The notes under the pieces: model-generated
Seen by the model: the letters and a program-made list of their open reading frames with translations, nothing else
Databases searched by the model: none
What the model was told of the DNA's origin: nothing
Shown: positions 11,350-24,744 of the stretch, piece after piece
Numbering within the stretch: position 1 is the stretch's first letter
Layout of the letters: each line of letters starts with the position of its first letter
Made by a program: the position numbers and the translations under genes
Assembly: GCA_025084515.1 (NCBI GenBank)
Contig: JAJAGP010001332.1
Location: forward strand, 62,001-126,000
Direction of reading: 5' to 3'
Origin: Ancistrus triradiatus
Lineage: Eukaryota; Chordata; Actinopteri; Siluriformes; Loricariidae
DNA: 64,000 nucleotides

Positions 11350-13373
11350 GAAGCTTTGAACGAGTGTCACATTGAAGAAGCTTGGTTTTAAACGCTCGTG
11401 TGTGTTTGATATCTGCGCTAACGGGTTTTCGGATCGTACGGGTTGTCTCGCTGTGAACGGGAATGTAAGGGAAGGGAGCGTGTGGACGTTAATGTTACAT
11501 TATTATTGGCATGCATTCTCTGGTTTAAGCTTGATAGTTGTAAATATAAATGTTGATCATACTATAATGTACAGTCGTACTTATATAAACTGAGAGTTTA
11601 TAATAATACTGTACACTTGAGTTCAGTTAGACGCTGGGTTCTTGCTTTCCTTTCTAACTCAACGAATCAGGAGAAATCCCGATATTCACTCTCGTTTAAG
11701 TCAGTTTGAATTTTAAAATAGGTAGTTAGGTTGTAGCCTACTGATGAAACTTTCGCTTTTATGTTTGTTTGTTTGGTTTTACTAGCCAATACAGTAGACT
11801 ACAGTTTGTAGTCTGTATTTAAATACACAACAGCACACACTCGAGTTTCACTTGGTTTGAGCAATTATCTTTTATTTTCCAGATTACTATAAAATAACCC
11901 ATCTGTCCAGGTTAAGACTCATAACATTGCCTAATTGAGCTATCCCCGTGTCGGGCTTTATATGCCTTTGCCTCTATATCAGTACCCAAATATTTGAAAA
12001 TCCTTTATGATTTGGCATCATTTCCCATTGAATTTCCAGCAACCATAATCAATAAGAACTTCAGTTCTTACTGTTGGATCAAACAGCAAAATATCTAAGC
12101 CTAATCAACATAGATTTATACATGATAGGAGGTTCTAAGTTGGCCACTCCAGATGAACTACTAAGGACCATCAGAGAGCTTTGGCGATTTGAAAGGTTAG
12201 AAGAGAAAGTGCACAGGTTTGATCAGCTAGATTAGCACATAAGCAGTTTTCCTACACTTCCAAGGTTTGCTTTGACACAATTTGAGATGTGCAGGTCGTT
12301 CATAATTTCCACAAACTGCGTTACAGCTTCACATGTACACGTGTTAATACTATGTATTGCACTCATTGAAAATTATGATGTAAGTCAGTGCAATCCCTTT
12401 TGTTTTAAGCATGGTTTGAATGGTACAGTCCGTGGTATGACAATAGTACATTCCGGTATTTAAAGTCAGAGTGATGGGCATGTGTTCAATGATTGCATCA
12501 AAGACGTTGGAATATGTTTTAGTGAACTTATTTAGCCCCCAGGGGTAGATTTTTGCATGTTTGACTTGTTTAGCGTAACCCAGTTTTTATAACTTGTACC
12601 ATACTACCCCAGTAGGTTCACATCACAACTAGATTTTTTTCTTATTGTTGTGATTGCCAAAGTAAAGGATATAGCTATTGTTATTCAACTACTTTGCTTA
12701 TCTTCATCCACGTATACTGCCACTTCCAAACGTATAAGATAGTCATCTAAAACAGAATTGTTTTGACTCTGTTAATTTCCATAAACAAGCAATTCCAGTT
12801 ATTATTTCCCTTCTTTCTAAAGCCTCCCATGGATTAAATATCTAAGTAAATCAAGATGACTGTCTACAGCAAACTCCTCAACAAAAAAGATTTCCTCCTG
12901 GACTTGCCTAAGTACATTAACGGATAGAAATTCCTGAATTTGGCCACTTCAGGTTAGAATAGATGGGCTTTCAAGCATTAAGGGCAGGAAAGCAGCATTA
13001 ACATTACATGGTTTTGTTTAATTAGCTCTTTAACAGCATTTTGCAACTCCGTTCTCTATAATTATGATAGGGTGGTGTTGCTTTTGTTGAGGTGTGCTCA
13101 ATGGAAAATCTGCATCCGTTCAGGAGCTTGCAGTCCTTGTAATAAACAGCAGGTGGTACCCTGGAGGTTCTGTGTGTGTGCGCCTGTGTGTTTGTGCCTG
13201 TGTGTAGACAACATACTACATGTCCTCTGGGGTATTCTTGTGTGTTAATGTTTTTTCTTCTGAGTGGAGGTTAGTGGAGTGAATTTGGTTAGCAGAGATT
13301 TAATATAGTCTTCCTTATTGTAGAACACATCATGAGGTAATGAATTCCACACTAATATAAATATAGTGTAGAA
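11350..13373. other. Intron 1 DNA, nothing recognised
   Basis: AT-rich, no repeat family or exon identified. Confidence 0.45.
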
Positions 13374-13986
13374 ACACTACATGGCCAAAAGTATGTGTGC
13401 AGCCAAACCTCTCGTATTATTCCAGAACAATGGATATTACTAAGGAGTTGCACTCCTGTAATATCTTCCTCTCTTCTGGGGCAGATTTTTGCGTTTTAGA
13501 TTTCAAAATATGACTGCAGAACATTCGTCAAACCACAAGAGCATGACTTGACTTGGGCGTCGATGTTAGGCAGTATCGCTTAGCTCACAATCAGTATTCC
13601 AGTTCGTCCCATTGCTGTTAGATGGGATTGAAGCCAGGACTTCAGAACAAGTTCTTTAAGAACTTAAAGCCATGTCTTTATGGGACCTTGCTTTGTGCAT
13701 AATGTCTTGTCCTTCTGTCATCTCCCAAGCCTTTGTCACAGTGTGGAATGACAGAATGCCTCTGCAGTTTTAACAATCGCAAACCACAAACAACAGTTTT
13801 GGAACTGATTTGTTGAAAAGATCCTTTTTTGTCCTCTTGAAATTAACTGAGCTCATTATGAACGTTTGTACTTCCATTGTTTGTGTTCTGGACTGCATGG
13901 CTGTGTGTTCCATTGGACACCTGTTAGCAGTGGTTGTAGATGAAATAGCTGGACCCACTAATTATACTCTTTTGGCCATGTAGTGT
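13374..13986. mobile_element. MITE, ACTACATGGCCAAAAGTAT ends
   Basis: Left ACACTACATGGCCAAAAGTATG and right ATACTCTTTTGGCCATGTAGTGT are near-perfect inverted repeats 613 bases apart. No transposase is encoded; the longest frame inside has no known domain. The ends resemble Tc1-related nonautonomous families of fish. Confidence 0.85.
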
Positions 13987-14929
13987 ATATAAATTGCCTT
14001 CTCCTCCATGTGCAGACTCCTGTGCCTCGCTACACTGTTATGATTTGGGAATAGAAGGAAGCTAGCAAAGCAGCTCAAGCTAGGAAGCAGGTCAAGAGGA
14101 AGCTAGGAAAAAGCTGCATTTGGAATACTATTTATAGAGAACTTCTCGTACATCTTGTCAAAATGATAACATTAGAATAAATGCAACACAGTACTGACAC
14201 AATAAAAGTCCCAAGGTTTTCTGTTGACATTTTATGAGACATATAATGAGACATTTTATGAGACCCTTCAGCTATTTCAGCTATATAAGTGAGAAAATCA
14301 CCACCAGCACAGTTTACTGAATGGTGATTTTAAGTAGGAACAGATTTTGTTGGATGGTTATTATAAGTAGGAATGGATTTTAAAGGCAGGATGAACGCAA
14401 TGACACTTTGTCATAACTTCTCATCATGCAGTCACCCACAAAACTGAACTTTCTTTCCTGTTTAGGAAAGTAAGTTGAATAAAATAAACACATTGATAGG
14501 GGAACATGTAGTGCAAAGACCAAATTTTTTTCTTATAGATCATTTCCTCAGAGGAGAGAACAAAACACGGTCAAATGCTTGGTCAGTATCTGTCTGATTC
14601 ACCTAGTACCAACGGCATTGATTTGAATAAATTACATTTTCTAAGAAATTGAGTTGTGTTGCTGTTGAAACAAAACTCCAGCATACTGTAGCCACACAAA
14701 GCACAAGAGATTGCTGTACGCTAAATACCATAAAGCATAGTGTGATAACCAAAGGCGGAAATGGAATTCTAGACAAATTATTAATTGTAATTATTTCCAT
14801 AAGATTTTCTTAAGAAAATATTCATTGTGTTCTTTTGTAGGCTATGTTGAATTTTATCGCTCATGTGTCCCATCGACCAAACTGTTAAAAATGCGATGAA
14901 TTTAGACGCTTACCTTGTCAACTCTTACA

Positions 14930-15215
14930 GCCTAAGACAAGTGTGAGCCTATCATAAGGTTAAGAAAACATTGAAGAACATAATATTTTCAAGAATACCA
15001 CTTGTTCTTAGAATTGTAGAGAAAAGATAACATCATGCTCTTAAGAAAAAATAAGAGTTGAGAAAATAAGATAATGCTAAAGACGTTATTTGAAGCATAA
15101 TACATTTTCATAACTTTTTTCTTAACGTTCTTAAGTTTCTTAAGTTAAGCAAAAAAGACACATTTAAGAAGATTTGTGAATCACCTTTGTGAATCCGGTC
15201 CCAGATCACAACTAT
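14930..15215. repeat. TTAAGAAA-rich nonautonomous element, partial
   Basis: Dense TTCTTAAG/CTTAAGAA runs end in 'GATTTGTGAATC...GTGAATCCGGTCCC'. The same vocabulary and end (GGGCTGGATTCACAAA, inverted) define the element at 46903-47451. The left end is not clear. Confidence 0.5.
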
Positions 15216-16895
15216 AAATGTAATGGTGTTATAATTGCTGCGGAATAGAAACCGATTTCGAATCATTATTTGTATCTTTGAGAAAATAATGAACAGGATT
15301 AGGCTTTACTTGCAGTTGAAGTCTGGTGGGTTATGATTTTAAATGGGATCTCAAAACGCTGACGTCAACATATCCCAGCGATGTGGAATCATTTGGACAC
15401 AGGAAATAGGCAAGTTATTCCTGAAGCATGGATGGAATTACTTTTCAATATACACTTTAATAAATGAATCATACATTTTATTAAAGACCACTAATGTTTT
15501 TTTAAGAACACATAAAACTCTGTTATAGCAGTTATATTGCCAACCGTAGGCCAAAGTTCTCAGAAAAACCTTCTTTAAGAACAATTTTATGTGGTGTTAC
15601 CTCAGTGTACTACATAGGAAAGATGCATTCTGCCGAATATTGTTTTCTCAGGTGGCTTAAGACTTTCTCTGAGTTCTCTGTATATAAATGCAAAGAAACC
15701 ATGGATAATTGACTTTCTTCCTGATCCCATTCCAATTTGAATGCTGTTCTTATCTATGCTACATTATATATTCAGAGGAATTACACAAAAACCGTTCCTA
15801 TGACTCAATTTGCCCATGGAGGCATGGTCCATGTATCTTCCTGAGACCCTCCAGGTTCCCCATCTTGTGCTGCTCACTCTCATTAGCTCTCTTTTTGTAA
15901 GCGTTCGTACTGCGTTTGGAGAGGCTTATTCACTCCCTTTGTTCTTTCTACTTGGCGCTGTGGCAGAGAAATTAGCATGAGAAAACGTCCTCTTTTGTGC
16001 CCTGCTCAACCATGTTCAGAGGCCGTGGTGAAGTAAGACCTGCGTCTCCCTCTCTTTTTTCTCTTTTGCTTTAGCTCTGCTTCTGTTTTCTGCTGGGCTA
16101 ACTTGAGCCATGTGAAGCATTCACTGTTATTCAAGAGTGGTAATGAACTCTCGTAATTGGCTTGATCTGTAGTTTTAGTTTTTCCCCATGGAGTTATTTA
16201 CTTAGCCAAGTGGACTGGGAAAATAAGTTTGGTCACGGTCAGTCTGAGTGTTTGCTATTTGTCTAAAATGCCTTAGATGTAGTATTGTAAAGAAGCTGAG
16301 AACATGGTAAGATCTTCCAGCTTGATTGAGTTATTGTGTCATGTATAGTATGTTTTAGCCGTATAACATGACCTAAATAGCATGACTGTTTTTTACAAGA
16401 TTCAACAAGATCAGCTTTTATTTCTCATGTTATATATCAAAGCTGTGCTCCACAGTTCTGGGTTGTTGTCTGCTTCCTTAAGTAAGGTTTGGACTGTATT
16501 CTCTCTCACTTTGAAGTAACAGCATATGCCAATGAATAAATGTAAACATCATGCACTTAAGCCTGAGATATAGCAGTAAATCTCGTTCTGATTTCTCAAA
16601 CTAAAGCCCTATTCGGATTGGATTAGGTTATCAGGGTGGCATCTGTGATTGACTTTTTACTCGTCTTCTCAGAGATAAAAGTCTTGCGTCTAGATGTTAG
16701 TAAGATTCCCACAGGATATGTTTCTAGGGCGCTGTATTTCATGTTGAACGGATGTTTCGTTCACATGTGACTGACTGACATAACTGGTGATAATCAAAAA
16801 AGCAGTTTTTGTCAGTGGGACTGAGGGAGTGTCTGAAATCGCACTCGTAGACTTATATATTATACATATACATAATATAACAATAAAATAATATA
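15216..16895. other. Intron 1 DNA, nothing recognised
   Basis: No exon seen. 15880-16210 is less AT-rich than its surroundings, unassigned. Confidence 0.4.
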
Positions 16896-17493
16896 CCGTA
16901 TTTTTCGGACCATAAGGCGCACTTAAAATCCTTTAACTTTCTCAAAAATCGACAGTAACCCTTAAAATGCGGTGCGTCTAATGTATGAATTAATTCTGGT
17001 TGTGCTTTCTGACCTAGAACCGATTGTAGATGGTACACGGCGCTCATAAATCTGTCAAAATGTTTTAGCACAGCTTTGGTAAGTACGAAGCTTACGGCCA
17101 CGTAGCCATAGTGCGCAAGCATGCGGAAGTAATACGGTATGTGCTTTAGATTTAGGGTACGGCATTCATTCATCAATTTTCGAAGCGGATTTCATTCAAA
17201 ACCACAACGTACAGCACGCAGAGTAGTACAACATGGACATAGAGCAGCTGCGAGAGGGGAGGCGATGCAACCTAACGAATCAATTGGTACGGAGTGGAGG
17301 GAAGCAAGAAGACGCCCTGCGGCCAGGGTAAAGACCAAAATGAGCTTCCGACGGAACTAAGGGTTTCGTTTCATTCATTGCGCCTTATAACCCGGTGCGC
17401 TTTATGTATGAACATAGAATCCGTTAGAAGCGATCACTGATATCGCCCGTCTTATAAAACTCGGTGCGCTTTATAGCTCCAGAAAAAATACGG
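16896..17493. mobile_element. Nonautonomous TIR element, CCGTATTTTTCG family, copy 1
   Basis: Begins CCGTATTTTTCGGACCATAAGGCGCA and ends GGTGCGCTTTATAGCTCCAGAAAAAATACGG, flanked by TA on both sides. Internal tracts 'GGTGCGTCTAATGTATGAATT' and 'CCGGTGCGCTTTATGTATGAA' add inner inverted repeats. No transposase. A second copy lies at 29931-30521. TA target and size fit a Tc1/pogo-type MITE. Confidence 0.85.
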
Positions 17494-17788
17494 TAATAAA
17501 AAATTACATAATATGCCTATAATCGCACCATAGTTCTGATTCTTTTGGGTTTTTTGCGATAGGCATAAACCCAAAAAACGGTGCATTATCGCACCGACGG
17601 GGACTGAAGTAATTGCAGCGTCGTTGGCAGATCGCACCATTGAGTGTTCTATTAGGTTGCATGGTGTTCAAGGTCTGAATTTTTTTTGTTGTGATTTTGG
17701 GGCAAATAAAATTGTAATAGTCTGTTCCATGTCCGAATTTTTTAAGAGTGAAGAGGCGTTCGAATTCCGAGGGTTCCACTGATATGTA

Positions 17789-19386
17789 CATTGGGCAAAA
17801 AGTATTTAGTCAGCCACTGATTGTGAAAGTTCTCTACTTAGAAGATGGAGAGCGGTCTGTAATTTTCTAATAGGTACCACTTCAACTATGAGAGACACAA
17901 ATGAGAAAAAAAATACAGGAAAATCACACTGTATGGTTTTAAGTATTTAATTAAAATCATGGTGGAAAATAAGTATTTGGTTCACCACAAACAAGCAGAT
18001 TCTGGCTCTCACAGACCTGTAACTTCTTCTTTAGAAGCTCGTCTCCTCACTCGTTACCCTGTATTAATTTGGCACCTGTTTCGACCTAGTATCGTATAAA
18101 AGACACCTGTCCACAGCATCAAATAGTCAGACTCCAAAAGTCAACCACAGGCCAAGACCAGAGCTGACGAAGGACACCTTTTCAAGAAAAGAACGAGAAA
18201 AATTTTAGACCCTGCACCAGGTGGGAAGAGGTGAATCTACAAAAGATTAGGCAAGCAGGAGGAGTGAAATAAATCAGCTTTGTTGGAGCAATTGTAAGAA
18301 AATAGAAGGAAATACAAGACCATTGATAATCGCCCTCGATCTGGGGCCCACGCAAGATCTCATCCCATGGGGTCAAAATGATCAGGAGAACGGTGAGCAA
18401 AAATCCAGAAACTACACGGAGGGACCTGATGAAATGACCTGAAAGACTTGGGACCAAAGTAAACAAAGGCTACCATCAGAACCACACTACGCTTGAGAGG
18501 GATCCTGCAGTGCCAGGCGTTCCCCCTGCTTAGCCAGTAAATTGTCCAGACCAGTCTGAGTTTGCAGAGAGCTATGGCGGATCCAGAAGGAGGATTGGGA
18601 GAATATCAGTGGTCAGATGAAAACCAAAATAGAAGGTTTTGATAAAAACTCAACTGTAGTGTTTGGAGGAAGAAGAAAGAATGCTGGAGTAGTACCATTA
18701 CCTACTGTGAAAGCAGGGGGATGGACACCCCCATCATGCTTTCGGGCTGTTTTTTCTGCACAGGGAACCAGGATGGACTGATTCCGTGTTAAGGAAGAAA
18801 TGAACGGGGCCATGTATCGTGAGACTTAAGCCAAAGTATCCCTCCATAAGTGGAGAGCATTGAAGATGGAAGTGGCTGGGTCTTCCAGCATGACAGTGAT
18901 TTCAAAAAACACCACCGCTCGGGCCGAACAAAGGAGTGGCTCGTAAAAAGCATTTTTCAAGGTCCTGGAGTGGAATAGCCGTCTCCAGACCTCAACCCGA
19001 TCGAAAATTTGTGGAGGGAGTTGAATGAAAGTCGTTGTTGCCCCCAAAAACATCCATGCTCTAGAGGAGATCTGCATGGAGGAAATGGGCCAAAATACCA
19101 GCTACAGTGTGTGCAAACCTAGTTGAAGCGTTTGAACACTGTCCATTGCCAAAAAAGTTATGTTTATTGATAATTGAGTTGAACTTTTGTATGTGACCAG
19201 ATACATTTTCAACCATGATTACCAATTAAAGTATTTAAAAATCCTACAATGTGATTTCCTGGATTTCTTTCTCATTTAGTCTCTCATAGTTGAAGTGTAC
19301 CTATGATGAAAATTACAGACCTCTCTCATCTTTCTAAGTAGGAGAACTTGCACAGTCAGTGGCTGACTAAATATTTTTTTGGGTAT
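17789..19386 (+). mobile_element. Tc1-like transposon, CAGTGGGGCAAAAAAG family, full span but degraded
   Basis: Left end CATTGGGCAAAAAGTATTTAG and right end GTGGCTGACTAAATATTTTTTTGGG. All family landmarks occur in order, but single-base insertions and deletions occur every few tens of bases. That pattern is unlike the cleaner copies elsewhere and may be sequencing error as much as age. Confidence 0.85.
18148..19165 (+). pseudogene. Tc1-like transposase pseudogene
   Basis: The usual ATGGCCAAG start reads CAGGCCAAG. Pieces of the family protein (KKIVDLHQ-like, IDNRPRSG-like, FQHDSD-like, SPDLNPIENLW-like) occur in all three frames. Non-functional. Confidence 0.85.
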
Positions 19387-19390
19387 ACTC

Positions 19391-20976
19391 AGTATACAGT
19401 AGCCTAGTGCTTTGTATATGTAGATACTATTAAAATCACCCTTTTTGTCAGCTGGTGGTAGCTTTCTTTTTGTATTTTATTTCCTCTGTCATGGCTGTCC
19501 AAGGAATGAGAGAATAGAGGTTTCCCAATATTCAATACAATTAAGTAATTCTGTGACTATATTAAAGCCTCTGTTTGTAGTTTTAAAAATACCTCAGATT
19601 GACGGTGATTGGTTCTCAGGCAAGAACCAGTGGTCATAAACTTTTTTTTAGCATATGGTGACATGTGTCTGTAAAATCTCAAAGATATGCATCTGAACAG
19701 GGCTAAAATGATCAGAGGAACGCAGATACCAGTGAAAAACATTAGGTAACTATGTTATTAAATAGAGACCACAGAGTAACCCCTGTAAAACTCTAACACC
19801 TGTTTTTTTAAGGACTGCTGATTCATTTGATTCTTTCAAAATTCAGCTAAAGACATATCATTTTAAACAGGCATATGGATAATCGGTTTGTACTAGGTTT
19901 GTATTATATGCGTATTTTTTTGTATTTATGTTTGTTTAATGATGTGTATTGATTTGGAAAGCGCTTTGTGCTTTAATTCAATTATGATACCTTTAAGTAT
20001 CTGAGGTATATTTTTTATTAATTCAACATTAATATTAATTTATTATTAACTGGTTTCTGATCGATATCGGGTATCGACCCATGTGCAAAGATTATGTATC
20101 GGTATTGGAACTGAAAAAGTCGGATCGGTGCAGCTCTATTACATACAACATCTAAAAAGAAAATTAAGAAATCTTAAAACCCTCCACCAGACACTTAAGT
20201 CAGAGTTGTAGGAGGCTCTGATTTATTCACAAACCTGGTGTGTAGCAGCTGTACTGGCAGGAGAGGATTCATACTGTGTGCAGAGAACACTTGTATTGGT
20301 GCAGCTGTATCTGTAGCCCTCTCCTGTAGCTCTTCGAGCTGACTTCATTAAAAAGGCAACGTCCTTCATGGGCTAGTGGGCTCTCATACACTCATCTGCT
20401 CCCTCACCATGCCGAACTCCAAACTTTAAATGTTTCACTTCATCGTTGTCAGTTTTTTCTAAACAATTAAAGATAACCTTATATGACAGGGCATGATGTT
20501 ATTTTCTTAGAATAAAAGGCACGATGATCTCTTTCTCTCTATCATACTGACTTGGAATTGGCTTAGGCATATCAAAGAGAACTGATGGCATTCGAGCTTT
20601 CATCTGATCATGGGGCATTGACCTTGGTAGGATTTAGCCACGGGAGGTGCCAGGAACACTTGGAGGATTCAAAAATTGGTGTCATGGTAAGAGGGGGGGA
20701 GGGGAAAAAATGGACAAAATCCTTCATTCTTCAATCGAACAGGGAGGGAAAATGAACTCAATACCCCGTCAGTAGCCTGCACACCGCTGATTGATATGAG
20801 TTCTCGAGCCAGAGGCAGATACAGCTAACCTGCCATTTTCTCCACACAGGTTTGTATCGGGTCCTACTGTTTAGTAGACGATGCCCTTCACACGGAGGAT
20901 AAGGTTATTCTATCTTCTATAATAAAACACAAATTGTTAGTTGTATATTTTAACGTTGGATGTTATATCGTACGAA
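19391..20976. other. Intron 1 DNA, mostly unassigned
   Basis: About 20050-20140 reads 'TATCGGGTATCGACCCATGTGC...GTATCGGTATTGGAACTG...GGATCGGTGCAGCTCTA', the end of a common fish TIR repeat family. Nothing else recognised. Confidence 0.4.
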
Positions 20977-22472
20977 CAGTGCGGGCAAAAAAGTATTTAG
21001 TCAACCAATGATGTCAAGTTCTTCTACTAAGAAAGATGAAGAGGGTCTCTGTAATTTTCATTAAGGTACAACTTCACTTGCGAGGACAAAATGAGAAAAA
21101 AAATCCAGGAAAATTGCAATGTAGGATTTTACAAGATTTAATTGCAAAATTATGGTGGAAAATAAGTATTTGGTCAATAAAAAAAGTTCATCAATACTCT
21201 GTAACACAACCTTGTTGACAATGACAGAGGTCAAAACATTTCCTGTAAGTCTTACTAGGGTTGCACACACTTGTAGCTGGTTTTTGGCCCATTCCTCCAT
21301 GCAGATCTCCTCTAGACCAGTTGATTATTCAGGGCTGTCGTGGCAAACCACGGACTTTCAATCATTCCACAATTTTCTATGGGGGGGAGGCTGGGACTGG
21401 CTAGGGCCACTCAAGGACCTTGAAATGCTTTTTTACGGCGCCACTATGTCGTTGCACGAGCGGTTGTTGTGTTGGGGATCATTGTCATGTGGAAGGACCC
21501 AGCCCACGTTCCCATCTCAATGCTCTCACTGATGGAAGGAGGTTTTGGCTCTCAAAATCTCACGATACATGGCCCCATTTCATTCTTCCCTTAAACCGGA
21601 TCAGTCGTCCTTCCCTTTGCAGAAAAATAGCCCGAAAGCATGATGTTTCCACCCCATGCTTCACAGTAGGTATGGTGGTCTTGGGATGCAAAATAAGCAT
21701 TCTTATTCCTCCAAAACACGAGAGGTTGAGTTTTTACCAAAAAGTTCTATTTGGTTGCATTCTAACAACATGATATTCTCCCAATCCTCTTCTGGATCAT
21801 CCATATGCTTTCTGGCAAACTTCAGATGGGCCTGGACATGTTCTGGCTTAAGCAGGGGGACACGCCTGGCACTGCAGGATCTGAGTCCCTCTCGGCGTAG
21901 TGTGTTACGTTGGTCCCAGCTCTCTGCAGGTCATTCATCAGGTCCCTCCATGTAGTTCTGGGATTTTTGCTCACCATTTTCATGATCATTTTGACCTTAC
22001 GGGATGAGATCTTGTGTATTGTAGATCTTCTGTATTGTAGATTCACTCTTTTCAGCCTGGTGCAGGTCTACAATTTTCCTCCTGGTGTTCTTCAACACGT
22101 CTTTGGTCTTGGCCATGGTTGAGTTTGGAGTCTGACTGTTTGAGGCTGTGGACAGGTGTCTTTTATACAGATAACGAGGTCAAGCAAGTGCCATTAATAC
22201 AGGTAACGAGTGGAGGACAGAAGAGCCTCTTAAAGAAGAAGTTACAGGTCTGTGAGAGCCAGAAATCTTGCTTGTTTGTGGGTTACCAGATACTTATTTT
22301 CCACCATGATTTACAATTAAATTCTTTAAAAATGTGATTTCCTGGATTTTTTTCTCATTTTGTCTCTCATAGTTGAAGTGTACCTATGATGAAAATTACA
22401 GACCTCTCTCATCTTTCTAAGTCGGAGAGCTTGCACAATCAGTGGCTGACTAAATACGTTTTTGCCTCACTG
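20977..22472 (-). mobile_element. Tc1-like transposon, CAGTGGGGCAAAAAAG family, inverted
   Basis: Ends CAGTGCGGGCAAAAAAGTATTTAG and CTAAATACGTTTTTGCCTCACTG are inverted repeats; TA follows the right end. The left end is preceded by GAA rather than TA. The transposase reads on the minus strand from 22116. Confidence 0.93.
21191..22116 (-). pseudogene. Tc1-like transposase pseudogene
   Basis: Minus-strand start ATGGCCAAGACC at 22116. A 21822-22046 frame gives ...KISSRKVKMIMKMVSKNPRTTWRDLMND..., the second HTH and linker of the family. Frameshifts and a small deletion around 22010-22080 break the first HTH. Catalytic parts are in other frames. Confidence 0.88.
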
Positions 22473-24740
22473 TAGATGTGATATAAAAGTATACAATTAC
22501 TGACTCTAACAGGTACCTATTTTTTGTGTGGTGACTGAATAAATGGTGGCAGCCTTTCAAACACTTTGGACGATGGAAATATCTCAACCAAAGTTAACCA
22601 GGCATTGTTGTCTTATAGTTAGAGCACTTTGTTTATCTTAGACTTTGGCTTCATTATTGTGCATGTTGCCTCAGCATTGGCTGGTCCTAAATGCCGTGTT
22701 AATGAAATTTAAAGACAGCACTGTTATCCTTGCAAGATGATTTCAGTAGCGACATCTGTAGAAAAGTAAAAAGAGTGTCATACTGTAAAAAACAGAAAAA
22801 CATGCCTGTGGAAAACCAAAAATTCAAAATTCAGAGTATGGTTTCTGCTAAATGTGTGTTTATGTGTATTATCTGATTCCCATCGTAAAGTCGAAAAATC
22901 GTAATCTGGACCATTGTAAAACTACTTGTAGTACAATTATAGTCATCATGCTCTGTTGTCTTGATTGGTCTGAAACAGCTAACGCTTGTTGTAATTGAAT
23001 TTGTGGACCTTGCCTGTATTTGATTGCTTCTACCTCTTAGTACTACGTTTGTGATTGAAGTTTGCAGTTGCCAAACAATCATCTTATGTTCACAGCAATG
23101 TTAAGTTGATCAAAGCGAAACAAGGACCATACCTGGAGAAATGAATACTCATGTGTTAGAGTCCCTCAGAATCCCCAGTGCATTTGCACAGCTGCATGGT
23201 TAATAATGGCTTGATATGATTTCAGAGCCGAACAATGATGATGTCACTCCCTGAGCGTGAGGTCCTAGTCTGAGTCGGGTAATTGTGCCTGTGTGCTGAT
23301 GCGCATTGTTAACCTGGTGGGGGTTCTCATGGGATCTGATATCTGATCAGCTATACAGGGATACAGGAATAACCCTAAGTGGGAGCCACAAACACTCTCA
23401 CAAACAGGAGGCAGGTGTGGAGTGGGAAGTGTGCTCTACTAATGAGGCATCCCAAGGGACATCTCCATGCCAGTTTGGGACCATAGGCCACCATCTCATG
23501 CTACATATAACATGTCTGTAGACCACTTATCATTACATGCTGCGTTCTGGAGAACATCAATGTTCTGTGACACACATTAAACACGCTGTTAACTATGGTA
23601 AGTGGATCGACTGCTTTCCTTTCCCTCATTTACTAGTTCAAACGCTTCCTGTTTAAAGATAGTCTGACTGTTATTTCAAGGCCAGAGCTTCTTTTTTGTC
23701 AGGCACAAATGACTTTCTGATTTCTTTCTATGAGCCTGTGTTTACTTTATATATACTCATTATAGGATTGCCTTTGTCATTTTAGTTCTGGTTTGTACCA
23801 CTTAGATAGTTTAAGTGGAACTTGTCATCCATCAATGTCTGTGTGATAACATGTGTTTCCTGTGTTTGGACCATTCTCTTTTTTTGTACTAGTTTGGATA
23901 AGAGGTGTACATTCAGTCTGTTAACTACTTATCTCCTACCACAGGCAGCCTTGTGGCCTTTGTCAAAGATATTCTTAGTATTCTTGTGGCCACTGCATCA
24001 GCTGATATGTCCATATCTTTGGGCCTGTAGATCTTGGCGTCTGTTTCCCAACTATGCTGATGGATCCCCACTAAGTTGGGCAAGTGAGACCCATGACTTC
24101 CTGCAACAAGACATGCAGCCTGTTAGTTCCCTGCCTTCTGCTAATTGTCAGAAGATAAAATAGTATACTAAATGGTGCAGCTCTTACGTTTGGAAATCCA
24201 CAGATATGACAGTTTGAGTGTGCTCAGGTTTTAGGATCTGTTTGTTCAAGAGAAAGTTAGAATAAACAGTATGATCTTGTTCAACGGAACGTATAAAGTT
24301 GTGGCCGTAGTCCCAGAGGAGCTTTTCTTTTCAATTTTTTTAGGATTCAGGATATGCCTATTTCTGTTGATCCTAACGCCTAGAAGAGCTTGGATGACAG
24401 GTTTCTGACCGTAGGCTGATGGGTGGTTGGGATTTGCAGCAAGCACAAGCTGGCACATGCTGGATTTCCCTGGTGGATCTCATCAGACAGCTGAGGCAGG
24501 ATGTAAGCATTCTTTAGCCCCACTGTGAGCCCTAGTCTGTCCCCCTGGACTCACCATTCAGTCCTGACAGAAGATTCTGAGTTCTTATTAGTCTTAATGT
24601 ATATCACAGTTCTGCCTGGAGTGACAGCCTAATGTCTTATATTTGTAAAAATCTAGGTCAGTCTCAGAATCTTTTCATTAAACTGAATTCTTATCTTGCT
24701 AAGTTAACTAAAGATGCCTTGATCATAAACATTACACTAA
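22473..24740. other. Intron 1 DNA, nothing recognised
   Basis: No exon or repeat family could be assigned with confidence. Confidence 0.4.
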
Positions 24741-24744
24741 TACA

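Noticed and set aside
11359..11372. Alternative donor CGA|GTGTCA after exon 1
   Set aside because: It would give phase 0, which does not fit exon 2, and adds residues absent from Eph proteins.
23822..24163. 113-codon + strand hydrophobic frame
   Set aside because: Cysteine/leucine-rich by composition, no splice context and no family likeness.
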